Assembly (NCBI GenBank): GCA_023653785.1
Contig: JAMKCH010014298.1
Location: 1-64,000, forward strand
DNA length: 64,000 nucleotides
Source: Ophioderma brevispina
Taxonomy: Eukaryota; Echinodermata; Ophiuroidea; Amphilepidida; Ophiodermatidae
Direction: 5' to 3'
Both the position numbers and the translations under genes were made by a program. The notes beneath the pieces were generated by a model. The model was not told the DNA's origin and did no database searches. It saw nothing but the letters and a program-made list of their open reading frames with translations. Positions within the stretch are counted from its first letter, which is position 1; the number at the start of each line of letters is the position of its first letter. Positions 34,244 to 45,879 of the stretch are shown here, piece after piece.

Positions 34244-36740
34244 CGCGTATGTTCAAGGGTATTATGTGTGATAGAGATTACTTATGCAGGGGAAAGTTTT
34301 CTGGAGTTTGAGGTATGCACAGGTATTAAACAGAAGCATGATTGATGTGAAACTCATATTTTTTTTCTAATTTATCATGATATTACAGATATTGTGAACA
34401 AAGGTTTAAGAGACGATTTTGTAATATAACTGGGACCGAGACTGCCATAGTAAAGTCATGTAGCAGTTTCACAATATTATCGTTTGGAAATCCCCAAGCC
34501 CAAATCGAGAAGATCGTGACCTACCCTCCTGTAACAAGAACACATGTATAGTCTCACAATCTTGATCGATTACGCTGTGACAACAGAGATACAGAAGGCT
34601 TGAGGCTTTGCCGTTTTGTAGTTATAAACGGTACGAGATGAATAGTTGGTGTAAACGTGTCAGGTACCAGGTACGTGTCAGGTATCAGATATCAGTTTGC
34701 TCTTCGGGGCGACCGATATATATAATCCGACTATGTTAAATCAAGTCTTTACCTGACCTTGCCCAAAGTGCTATTATTTTCCAAAAGAACCGTGTATTGT
34801 TAAACAGTACAGAATTTACCTTTCCCTACTGATTCAAAACCGTCGTACGATGACGATAACGGGTGTTTTTCCAATGTAGGGTACGTACGTCATTTGTACC
34901 TGAATGGGTCACCCCCCCCCCCCCCCCCCTGAAGCAAATAAGAAACCATCAATGCCGTGACGTCATCTTTATTTTCCAAAATTGGCGGTATTCCCATAAT
35001 AAAAAATTCCTTTTAAGATTCAACATCTGAATATTGTTCTTTAATAATTAATATTCAATTGTCCCCGCATGAATGTGATAAAAGATGGGTCCATAAGTCT
35101 ACAAATGAAAACAAAGTCAGCCGGCTAATACCCGTACGTGGACTGAATGAGCAGACGGATTCCCGAGTTAGTTCTAGCAGGTTACAGCAACTTGCTCGCG
35201 GCTGAGGGGGTTAGGCGTCGAGCCAGCGTGTTTGGGTAAGAAAGTGACTAAAAGTTGTGTTTGGTTGAGCGTATGAGGTCAGTGATAAAGGCTAAAGTTA
35301 CTTGTAGACCAGCAAATGATAAGAAATGCTGCCACTTTTATAAGTTTTTTATTGCATGAGGACAACTGGCAATAGACCAGTTAAATGCACCGAGAGATTT
35401 CAAAATACAGGTGTCCCGAAAAAATGTGAAAAAAAATTTGATTTTGGCACTGGTGTAAAGCTTTATATCAAAAATATCCCCATGTGTAAGGATTAAGCTG
35501 AGACTGTTCTTGGTTTTTTTTCTGTGTACAAAAATGTGAAAATTTCTATTTGTATAGGAGCAAATCAAAATTCAGCCTATCTTTTCTATTGAAGTATAAG
35601 CATATACCAATCACCGTTATTTATTTAAGTTGTTTCTATAACCAAATAAAAGGTAGGGAGTCTATGGAGCATCTACTATATGTGAACGTTCATACTATCA
35701 CAGAAAATCTGGATGACTGAAATCTCTAGTTGCACCTTTACAGGCAATGTTGTGTAAACATGTTAGGGCCTGGTTATCTTGAAATAGGTCGCCTGACTGT
35801 TAACACACTGGGCAATTGTATCTGTTAGAGTTTTAATTATATTGGCATAACGATCGCAAGGAATGGATCGCCGGCACAAAAGAAGTGACGTAGGGGTGAA
35901 CTGCTCTATAGGGCTTACGCAATAGTTAAAATTACGCGGGCTATACCACATGCTCATCGGCTCCCTTTTCATTTTTTCTCCCAATTAGCTAATTAATTAT
36001 TGTATAATGTTCTGTTGGTCATCATTGGCAATGATTATCCCATAGGTAAGCCAAATTTAGCATGTTATCGCTTTAAAGAGTCAGTTGCAAACCTTCTTTC
36101 CCTCGACTTTTGACCAGCTTGTCAGTTAAAAATGTCATTGATCTTATCCGAAGATATTTATTTCTCAATGTGCAGTAGCACACTAGGAATAGAGAGGATT
36201 TTACAAGTACACTAGTGACGATTGAAAATGTAAGTCAAGTCTAAGCACTTTTTAAACACTGAAATATAGTGTTAGAATTCTGGCCAAACTAGTATTTAGA
36301 TGGAAGTTTGGATTAAACCATGTTCAAATCGTGTTATATTTTTAAATGCTAGTATATTTAAATGCTAACGTTAAGCCAACCTGAATCCAAAATTTGAAGA
36401 ATCTCTAAACACTATTTTACACAATATTTTATCCAAGTCTGTACAAAGAGATCCTCAATGCTTAAAACCATTTTGAAAAGACTGGTACGATAATCAATAA
36501 TAATAATTTAACTAATGATTTAGGGCGAAAAATTGAATTATTCACTAGGCTATAATGAGCTGCATTATTAATTATTAAAATTAATATCATGGTTTTTTCG
36601 CGGATTACCCTTAATTTGCATAAAATAATCTTCAGATCCTTGTTATCTAAAACGGAAAAACTGAATACTGTGGATTGGGGGGAAACGTAGGGGAAATTTC
36701 GCCTAACGTCTGAATTTGTGCATAACAATAGCCATTTTAT
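34244..36740. other. No gene seen; C18 run and a repeat end
   Basis: There is a run of about 18 C at 34,912-34,929. CAGGTGTCCCGAAAAAATG at about 35,409 resembles the CAGGTGTCCCAAAA block at 1,465, so it may be an isolated end of that element type. No recognised protein is present. Confidence 0.45.
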
Positions 36741-36744
36741 CCTA

Positions 36745-37165
36745 AACCCACACATAAGCTGCTTATAATAATAATAATAACAGTTTCCAAGAACACCTAC
36801 AGCTCTGACATCCAACTTAACCAAAGATAAAAATAAAGACTGCCAATGTCAACCTCCATGACTGTAATACAAAACAAAACAACAAAACAGTCATAACGAA
36901 TTTAGTACTAGCGATCAGTGAGACGCATCAAAGATAAGATTTAAACAAATTGGGCTTAAACATTTGGAATTATATTTTTTGGGCATTTTTTGTGGACTTG
37001 ACCGTTTCGGGTGTTCCTGTAATTTCCATTTAATGGATTGTGGAAGCGAATTATGTAATATTAATATTTTGTAACTGAGAAAATAAGAGATGTCCGTTGA
37101 TGGCAAGTGTTTAGGCCGATGTTGTATCCAAAAACTGTTACTAGTGTTAGTACCACTCAATCTAT
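36745..37165 (-). pseudogene. LINE 3' end fragment
   Basis: On the minus strand at about 37,020-37,090 the frame reads SYKILILHNSLPQSIKWK, resembling the conserved YxGPxxWNSLPxSIK block near the C-terminus of CR1/Jockey-like RTs. About 110 bp of Lys-rich tail and a stop near 36,915 follow. The untranslated part ends GTTCTTGGAAACTG and then four or five TTA units (about 36,770-36,785), consistent with a short-unit LINE tail. No catalytic part is present. Confidence 0.4.
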
Positions 37166-38308
37166 TTGAAAAATTACATCTTTACATTGATATCAACTAT
37201 AGCGCTGGTTTTAGCATGCTAGTTTAGACGTCGCCATCAAATAACGCCTCTTTTTAATAATCTAAAAGTTTGTAACAACGTTAACGCGAAATTCCAACAA
37301 AAATATACCTTCACCAAAACTATTTTTTCTTTCAGAGCTTACCTTGCTTACGTTATTCTTGGTGAAAAAAACTCTGAACTCTAAATTCTGAACTCTATTT
37401 TACACTTTTTTTATGGCAGCTCATAACGGACATTCGAAGTTGTGTTGCTGAAAGAAAATAACCAGTTTTGGGGTGACCGGCGCTTTGATCGGTGCGATGG
37501 AAACCAAAAATGCTTAAAATGCCTGTGTAGGGCACTTCTTGCATAGGACAACAGCTTAACATGGTCAAACCAAGCTTGGTAAAACCTGTCCTCCAAACAA
37601 TCCAAACGTGTGGAGCTTACAAAACAATCATCTGTAGAAATATCCGAAATGTTCAGGTGAACCAGGTGCATGTTTGTATCTCATGCATGCTTGGAGAATA
37701 GGACAAACAAAAGTCCGTTCCATATATCAATTTGCATTCCCGTGAAATGTACCCTATTACATACTGTCTAAAAATATGGAATACCAAAAAGATTCCAATC
37801 ACTAGAAACTGTAATCTGACCCTGGAAAAATTCAGTTTGTTGCATTCTCCCACTATTTTAATTAATAACGATGAAGAGAATTAGAAATCCCCCGGTTGTT
37901 TTTTTTTTATATTCCACCTCTTCTTTACTAACTTTTCAAACAGAACTGTTTAGTTGTTTACATCTAGTGTTTGTAACTCGCCCGCGCACTCGCCCCGATG
38001 CAATTGAACTGCTGTTATATAAGGGACCATGAAATTATTAAAGTGAAATATATGGAGTACGGTCATCGAAAGCTACAGACGTCGAAGTATTCACAAATAA
38101 TCGCTCATAAGGGACCAGGCATACACTTTTCAAGTGTAGCAGAGGTGAGGTGAACTTTTGTCCTCATTTTTTAAATCATTTGAAGGAACACATTTTTTGA
38201 ATCAAAAGCGAGGGGAGAACTTTTGTGTATTCCTCACACTCTGACGAACGTAAAATACTGATTGTTTTTTATTCCTTGAAAAATAATTATCTATCAGCTC
38301 ACATTCGT
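37166..38308. other. No gene seen
   Basis: AT-rich sequence with a short TCTGAACTCT duplication near 37,373-37,396. Open frames at 37,411-37,853 match nothing I recognise. Confidence 0.4.
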
Positions 38309-38309
38309 A

Positions 38310-39160
38310 TCGTCGGGTGTATTGCATAGTGGAACGGACAATGTTTTTTGAAATTTTTATCATTTTTTACGAAATTAAGAGAAAATTCTAAAATACCAAC
38401 TCCCCTCAAACGTGCCGAAGTTCTAACCGGTTTGCCAAGTACTTTATTCTTACTATTTAATTAGAAATTTCTGTGTATCTTGACTTATGTTTACATAAAT
38501 CTTTGATGTTTTACATAGTGACTGATGTTTGTCCCCTGTCATAGAAGTGTGTTACGTAATTTCACAGTCAGGTGGGCTTTTTACATACTATTGTTTGTAC
38601 AAAATTAATTCTTTAATTCATTAACTGACACAATTAAAAATATGAAATTATTTTCTATAAATCTTATGTTCACATAGAAACTTATAGTATATTTACAGTT
38701 CAAAGCGGTGAATCTCGCAGGCACTCCCCCCACTCAATTATGTAATAAAACAAATTGAGCAATTCGCGCGATGACGCACGTTGGTTTGACGGGTGTTTTT
38801 GTTCGGAAACGAGCCGATTGTTGTATTTTTCTTAAATTTGACGGATGTCTGACTAACGCTTATTGACAAAAAAATTCAAACATCCGTCCACTATGTCATG
38901 AACATAATCGCCGTTTGCGTAATTTTTGATGTGACGGAGAAGAAATGGTTACAACTTTTCCAAAGTAATGACAATCCATGAATATTAGCTAAAATATATT
39001 TCCAGTTGTTTTTTCGTTCTTAATCGGATTTGATTGTTGGAATCTTAAATGGGGGGATGTTGTACCGTACCCTCTCGAGTGCATTTTCTTAGACACCAAC
39101 ATTCGTATTTGTGGTTTAAAACATCCATCACTATGGTCAATACAAATACAACCCGACGAC
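38310..39160. mobile_element. TIR element family 2, copy A, about 850 bp
   Basis: The left end CGTCGGGTGTATTGCATAGT (38,311) and the right end, reading CGTCGGGTTGTATTTGTATT on the minus strand (39,157), are terminal inverted repeats. Variants of CATAGTGACGGATGT recur inside, near 38,515 (TACATAGTGACTGATG) and in inverted form near 38,880-38,900. The whole stretch is collinear with 58,615-59,438. No protein is encoded. Confidence 0.65.
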
Positions 39161-40336
39161 AATGTAATCTACCTACAGCTGGTTGACAGTTCCAGGCTAG
39201 AAAGGAAAAGGAAAGAGAATCGCCACCGACTTTTTCTATGTAAGTTGGAGTATCAATATTTTTTCACCACATTCATGCGAGCTCGGCGAAGAACAAGCGA
39301 TTATTTTTTTGTTAAGCTACTAATCTGACTAATATATATCGTTTAATAGATTAAAATGGTTAGGTGATGCTAACAGGTCATCAAAATATTTAAAGAGGAA
39401 AACCCCAAAAAAAAAAAAAGGGTTTTTTTTTTTTTTTTAGGGGAAGTAAATTGTCACAATATGGCCTATATATGCTGATGAATTAATCATTTTTATTGCG
39501 GGGGTGTTTAAATAAAAGCAAATATTACCGGTCGATAAAACCTAAAATAAATATTTGCCATCAATCATCGTGATGATTAGCCTTGCAGCAATAGCGGCAG
39601 CCTGGGGTAATAAAGGTACAACTTTTAGGTCATAACTTAAGAATCAAATATAAAATAAAGGCAATCATTTAACCTAAGGCAAAGTCCACATCAATTAAAA
39701 ATACATAAGCAAGAAAAAGGACTAACCAGGGTTTCGAATTAAATCAAACAGCCAACACTTTTCCGCCACAATGGGTTACCTAAAATTCCCTCAACTTTAT
39801 ACACTTTTTCATAACATAACGGCCAAGAACATGTTGGCGGCTCGAGGCAGGAATATTACGCACCACCCATTTTCTAATTCTCAGATAAAAATCTTAGCTT
39901 CGCCGAAGATGTGCGGTGTGTGGGAGGGGGACCTTTTTTCATTGCTAACACTGATGAGAATAACATTGGAAAGAACAAATGAGTGCTCCTCACACCACTT
40001 ATGATATTTTAACAAATGCCATTGATCTCTATATTTAAAGGGGGGGGGGGGGTAATGGGTCCGAAGCAGTGAACTTTGAAAAATAATTTTTCTTAATTTT
40101 CCCTAAATAGTGGTATATACAGGTGTTATATATCATATTGTAGCCCTGTCACAAAGTTTTAAAATCCAATAAAATTTTTTGCTCTAGTTTGTCATGGTAA
40201 CCACGTAAGCCTCCTGATTGGCTACACACTAGAACGAGATGTAACTAAATAACCAAACATGCTACTGGGATGAAACTTGGGTGACATATGCAGGAGGTAA
40301 ATACGGATTGAACCCTGAAGCCGGATTTTTAATACA

Positions 40337-40350
40337 GTTGCCATGGCAAC
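40337..40350. promoter_or_regulatory. X-box-like palindrome
   Basis: GTTGCCATGGCAAC is a perfect 14 bp palindrome that fits the RFX-factor X-box consensus. A partial match, GTCATGGTAAC, lies at about 40,191-40,201. No neighbouring gene supports a promoter role, so this is a sequence match only. Confidence 0.35.
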
Positions 40351-41599
40351 CGGCACGTAACCAATCGCATAATTTTCATGTGCGTAATTTGAATTTGGAA
40401 CACAATTTTGAAAATCGTCCTTCACATGGTCACATCGGCCTTATGTATCTTAATATTTGGTGGCCAATTTCATGTTCATACGGCATGTCGCTTTTTCTAG
40501 TTACGACGACGTTCGTTCTTGTTTTTTGGTTGTTTGTTTGTTTATTTTAACGAAACGAGTAATAGCCCTCGAAACATTTAGACAAATTGAAGGCGCTTTT
40601 GATGTGAAATAAGTGGAATTATTTTTTTAAATAGCCATTTTAATCTGATTATCATAATTATTAATGACAGAATCATCGAAATAGGTGCAACCATTGTCCT
40701 TTCATTAATTGTTAAAATGAATTTTCTTAACTATCACGGGTGAAGACAACAATAAAATACATGAAAATAATCACTCTTACCCAGTGACATTTAATAATAA
40801 CTTTCAATTATGGACAGGCTAATATAAGTATTTATAATACTTCAACTTAGCCAAATGATGTGTTAATAGTTCAATGAAATAATATATTTTTAAAATGATC
40901 TTAAATATAACGCCTTGAAATTTTTCACATGATAAAATAGGTAGGAGATGACGCATTTTTGGCAAATTTCGCTTACACTTCTTGACTTTGATCAGCCATA
41001 TCTCGTTAACCGAATGTCCGATTTTGCGATGAATAAATAGCATTTTATAGATTACAGTCTACACAATTTCGCCATTGCCAGATCCATTAATCTCTTTTCT
41101 GGATTAGAACAATTTTTTAATCATATTCAGAGTTTCAGAAGGTTGCACCCCATACCCCCTTAATTTTGTTGGCTTCATTTTAATCATGCTTAAAAGTTCA
41201 CCTCTCTTAGATTCAGCGACGTGAGACGAAGGGTGGTGGCACATTTTTACCAGGTCTGGTGTTCGGGTTTCCTTTGCCCTCCCAAAGGTAGGTATAACTA
41301 TCATACAGTACAATATACTATGGACACGTTGTTTATATTCAGTGACTGTCTTTTTTAGTAATAACCAAACGTGTTACCAACGTATACAAACGCACAATTA
41401 TTTTACTTACGGATATTGGTTGACAAACTTGCCATACACAATGTTAATCTCATGTTTGCCTCGGTCGATGGGTTGGTAATTAAAAAAAACATCCTGCTGA
41501 CTGTTCACCAACGAATTTTTTCACCCGAAAATTACTTGCAACTGAATTTTACTAAGCTTTCAATGTTGTATGAAATATTGGTTTTACGTAGTCCTACCC

Positions 41600-41725
41600 A
41601 TTTTGATCTTTTATCAAGACGTCAACACAGACGTTGGGTGGTCCAACGTTGCCCAACCTGCATGCATGTCACAAACGTTTCTGATAATGTGGGCTAACGT
41701 CAGATTTTTTATTACTCTGGGACCA
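41600..41725. repeat. AACGTTGG-rich region
   Basis: ACGTTGGGTGGTCCAACGTT, AAACGTTTC, TAACGTCAG and ACCAACGTTG recur within about 120 bp. Related sequence (AAACGTTGAATCAACGTTGG) lies at 42,914-42,933. This is a dispersed, short-motif repeat. Confidence 0.5.
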
Positions 41726-41882
41726 ACGTTGTTCTCTGCTCTAAGATTAAGCGTCAAATCCGAAAAGTTAATGGTATTCAATGGATTGTTTGCATGGGTC
41801 TAGGTGTGTCCATGGTTCAATTTCAGTCAACGACACCCCGCTGATCGAGAAGGAATTGGCCGTTGAATCAATACAACTCAAT

Positions 41883-41972
41883 ATATATAATAGATAAATA
41901 TATATATATATATATATCTTCTAATATCTATATCTATAATATGTACTATAACTATCTATATCATATATAGTA
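41883..41972. repeat. AT-dinucleotide-rich tract
   Basis: TATATA runs grade into CTATATCTATAAT-type sequence. It lies immediately left of the MITE at 41,993. Confidence 0.85.
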
Positions 41973-41992
41973 GTGAGTTTTTAGAGTGGGCT

Positions 41993-42316
41993 AAAGGACA
42001 ATCGCCGGATAAGGAATGAGGGCGCCCTCCTATATTTTTCTTGAGAATGGATTCCTGGAAACGTTTTCGCATTATCAGCGCCTAATGCTCAACATATTTA
42101 CTTTTGCTGGTTTGTCAAAAAATCACAAACTCACACTTTACATAAATTCCTAAAAAGTCGGTTTTATGTAGTTAATCCAAGGCTTAATGGTAATTGAAAT
42201 TTCTAAATTACGACACCCTTTGCCCCTCAAGAACCACAATTCCACTTTTGGTGGAAATAATATAATTATGATTAATAGAGGGCCTCGCCTTTCGTCCTTA
42301 TCCGGCGATGTCCTTT
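41993..42316. mobile_element. MITE, 324 bp
   Basis: The left end AAAGGACAATCGCCGGATAA and the right end, which reads AAAGGACATCGCCGGATAAG on the minus strand, are near-perfect terminal inverted repeats of at least 22 bp. No coding capacity is present. A target duplication is not clear. Confidence 0.75.
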
Positions 42317-42909
42317 GAAATCCATGCTACTCACATTTGTGTGTTGGTTATTTATCTACATGCCTTGACCAGAGTTATCAATCCCTGTTGCAATTATAGG
42401 CCATGGAATTACTTGTGAAATGACTCCAATTTTATGAACTAAATTTAGGTGGCATTTGCTCAAATTCGATGTATTGGTGCCATTCTTGGATATGTTCGGA
42501 TAACTTCAAAATTAAAATGTGTATTTTCACAAGAATTGAAACAGACTAGGACCAGTTCATTTCGTAAACTCAGATTTTTTAACAGAATGAAATCATCTAA
42601 TTTGGAGAAAATATCTGAATTTGGCTTGTCTTAAGAAAATGAAACTATTGATGACATAGCCAAACCCAAATATGAGCTGGTCTTAGCGATAATCTTGTTA
42701 AGTCATGAATTGAAGGACAACATTGCGTAACATGAACTGATTCGCAAGATACCTACCTCATAAAAAACCTGAGGTACTCACAGCTCCACCATGCGGCCAA
42801 GTCATTTCAAACCGAAAGAAACCTGGTTTGATACGCTCAAACTGTCAAAAATGCATCACAGCTTTGATTCCGATGTCTATTTGGTATTCATCTCGGATCA
42901 AAAGCTATC

Positions 42910-43340
42910 AAATAAACGTTGAATCAACGTTGGACAATGTCACGCAAATTACGTTTAACCACCGTTGTTTACTCGGTCATAATTACATAATTTCTCCCTC
43001 GACGCCACACCACGGTGGAGTGCGTATTCGTGTGAACACGCTTTTCAGAAGGAGAAGAATTGTGCCGTTTGGCACGAACAAACTTACCGGACACTCAACA
43101 ATATTTATAAACGAGTCTAGGTTTGCCGCCGGACACCGCTACTCCATTGCGATACACACGCCATGATCAAAGCGATGCACGACGTGCTAATTACGACGTC
43201 ACACCATGCATAATGCTTGTCGTGTGATCTATTTGAACCAATTACTGCACGGGGTTGTGCATGTACAATCAGGGGACACCTGGAGAGAACAATGCGCTGT
43301 GACACGAGGTTCCGCTAGTTTGTGTGAAGTGAATGATAAA
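42910..43340. other. AACGTTG repeat, then GC-richer DNA of unknown role
   Basis: The AACGTTG repeat at 42,914-42,965 is followed by about 300 bp with higher GC than the surroundings. The 112-residue frame at 42,828-43,166 crosses the repeat and is not recognisable. Confidence 0.3.
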
Positions 43341-43354
43341 TAGGGAATATCGGA

Positions 43355-43986
43355 ACTATAGTAGATTTCAAAATAAGTGAGACCTCATTAAAAGTTTTAG
43401 GCCTGTCCATTCACCGTGAGAGGTAAGCGGAATTATTTTGATTGCCACAGGTAAAAAAGGTTATGATACTCATACAATGTGTAGCAATGTAGCTAGTAAA
43501 TAAATGTTGACCAAATTTATTTCACATCTTAAGATAGCTTGGATGTTTGAATTGAAGTATCGGGATGAAAACACCAGCAATTATTTCATTAAAACGTTAT
43601 TATTTGAACATAACTTACCTTTGACACTGCAAAATATCATTCCTTATCACAGCATTGGAGAAATAATGCATTTTTATATCAATGCACACATAACCCATCT
43701 AAGTTTTTGTTTGGCCTTTAAAAATGGGCCAACCTTGTATTAAGAGATTAGCGCAAATCGGATTTAACATATCGGTCAACCATGGCATAAGTCATTCTAT
43801 CATTAACAGACCATTGTAGAACTGAATGCATCAGATTCCAGTAAGCAAATTCTGTACAGGCACACTGTATGTTTTGTAATGGCAACAAAGGCCTAGACTC
43901 CACATGGCCGGGGATTGAACTCCATATCAATACCATCCCTATCGGAATATGCATAGAGTCTCACTTAATTTGAAACCTACTATAGT
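43355..43986. mobile_element. TIR element, about 632 bp, with Pol III-like box
   Basis: The left end ACTATAGTAGATTTCAAAAT and the right end, reading ACTATAGTAGGTTTCAAATT on the minus strand, then both AAGTGAGAC, give about 29 bp inverted termini. Inside, on the minus strand, GGAGTTCAATCCCC (plus 43,910-43,923) resembles a B-box. There is no transposase. Confidence 0.6.
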
Positions 43987-44364
43987 AAAACGATATAATG
44001 GAACGATGTAATGGATGGGAAATGTTTTGAAGAAGTGTGGTTTTGCCTTGTGCATATTAAGACCGTCAAGGGCACTAAAGACGATGTCAGAACTAAACCA
44101 CTGACATTTTCGCTAATATGGACTTTGATCTGTTGCAACACAAATTGTACTAAGTGTCTACGAAATTATTGTGAGCAAAATAAGAATAAAATGAAATTTG
44201 AGAATTTGGCCCAGGGCCAAGCTTTCTGTGCTTTGGTATAGCGCTCTACAAGTGACCCAACCAAGATTAATTATATGGCGCACTTTTCAATATGATTTAA
44301 CGATGTTGTTAAGAAGTTCGTTTGTGTTTGATATGTTTACAACGAGGTATGGCTTGTTTCCGTA

Positions 44365-44751
44365 TTGAATACACGTGATTACACCCGCGGATTGGTTCCT
44401 ACGAGTACGCACTCCACAACTCTCAGTTTTGAAGATTTTTGCCGTGAATCAACATACGCGTTTGTTGGCGCCACCTTTGGCCACGTAGCATCGCTATCTT
44501 TTCCTTCGTTCGCGCACTCTGAATATTTATTGTTTTTTCTTTCTTTCTATCAAAGGGCAGTGTCGGTAATTTTGGTATATTACTTGAAAAAAACGGGGAG
44601 CGAGATTTATCCAGTATCGCAGCCGGATGCCCCTGTGCTTGATGGAAACCAAATGGGGTATGTATACAAAATTAAAGTTAGGACAAAAGGAATGTTTCAA
44701 AGCGTGTATCAATATCTTCAGTTAAACTACACACAAGTACCGCGGGTGTAG
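44365..44751 (+). other. Unrecognised 128-codon open frame
   Basis: The frame opens with an ATG and runs to a stop at 44,749-44,751, just left of a MITE. The local base composition is less AT-rich than its surroundings. It contains a hydrophobic stretch (about residues 50-75) but no domain I can name. There is no clear splice or promoter context, so coding status is undecided. Confidence 0.15.
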
Positions 44752-44767
44752 CAGCCAAACTATGTCC

Positions 44768-44933
44768 TCCGGAGTGCACAGTCCGTCATAACGGTGAGAA
44801 TAGGGCACTTCGATTCAGTTTGACTCTTCCCGCAACGTTTTTCACGCTTTATTTCCGTTGTCGTCTATGCGCCCAGACTAGTTCCTACCGGACCATATCT
44901 CCTTTTACACCGGATAAAAGGGTGTAGGCTGGG
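44768..44933 (-). mobile_element. MITE family 1, copy at 44.8 kb
   Basis: This is in reverse orientation. CGCTTTATTTCCGTTGTCG and TCTATGCGCCCAGACTAG correspond to the AAAGCG...CATAGACGACAACG blocks elsewhere. GGACCATATCTCCTTTTACA at the right end matches the terminal block GTGTGAAAG..ATATAGTCC. Confidence 0.6.
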
Positions 44934-45679
44934 TAGTATTTGTCTCAGACCCCTAGTCTGTATGTACGCCAGAAACGCTTTGCAGTTCGGAAGAAATCCT
45001 TGATTTTTAGAATCATGAGTGAATTTTAGAGGCGGTTTTGTCCCATTGTTGAAAACATGACGTGACCTCCTAGGGACTCTCATTCGTCTCGTTCTGTCCA
45101 GTAACATAACTGAAAACGCAGCAGTCTGCAATATATACATGGCTTAAATATTTTGGAAGCATTTTGAAAAGTATTTTTTTTTTCGTTTTTGCCTGTTCTT
45201 CCTTTTTACTCCTGTTTTGTCTGTCATTCCCTTTCCTTCTGTAAGTGTGTCCTCTTGTTTCCTTTCTCATCTTTTGCTTGACAAAACCGTTTTTTCTCAA
45301 TCACAGCTGCTACCTCTGATTCGTGAATATCACAAGTCTTCGAAACGGAAATGTGTTTTATCACCAATGACATTTACTTGATGTGCGCCACGCATTGCGA
45401 GTACTTACGTACGTGGCCATCCAACCAAACCATACTGATAGTACAACTGAGAACTATTTATTGTTTCAGCCATAAAGTAACGTATTCATTTAAATGATAC
45501 TTTTACACATTAGATCCATAATTTCTTCACTTTAGTTTTTATCATAATAAATAATAATAATGATGTCCCTATAACGTGCAGGTATCCCTCTATATCGACG
45601 CTCACGGCGCGATTGTCATTACTATACGCTGCCATCAGGAAATCGTTACAATTATTTCCTCTTCATTTAGGTGCCAGTT

Positions 45680-45872
45680 GGCTAGGCGCACAACACCACT
45701 AGTTGCTTAGATTGTAAGATCACCCTTAATGTCGGCTTGGGTGGACGAAGCAATTGAAACAAAGTATCTTCCCAAGGGCACGACCCGTTTGCCCCTGGCG
45801 GAACTCGAACTCACAACTTTTAACGGTCTAAGCTCATGATATGCGCACTTTCCCACTGGACCACAGACTTTA
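45680..45872 (-). mobile_element. tRNA-derived SINE-like element
   Basis: On the minus strand, an A-box-like TGGTCCAGTGGGAAAGTGCG (plus 45,845-45,864) and a B-box-like GAGTTCGAGTTCC (plus 45,800-45,812) are at tRNA spacing. GTGCCCTTGGGAAGATACTT follows about 25 bp later, a phrase shared in position with the 22.8 kb SINE. The body runs to about 45,680. Confidence 0.55.
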
Positions 45873-45879
45873 ACTATGG

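Larger units (their letters stand above)
39161..41880. other. No gene seen; homopolymers and a palindrome
   Basis: This holds adjacent A and T runs at about 39,408-39,438, a G13 run at 40,040-40,052, the palindrome annotated at 40,337, and scattered AACGT-type motifs from 41,350. No recognised protein is present. Confidence 0.4.

Noticed and set aside
42828..43166. 112-residue open frame
   Set aside because: It crosses the AACGTTG dispersed repeat and has no recognised domain.
45070..45300. Lys-rich minus-strand open frame
   Set aside because: Low-complexity pyrimidine-rich sequence on the plus strand. It has no domain and no repeat-independent support.
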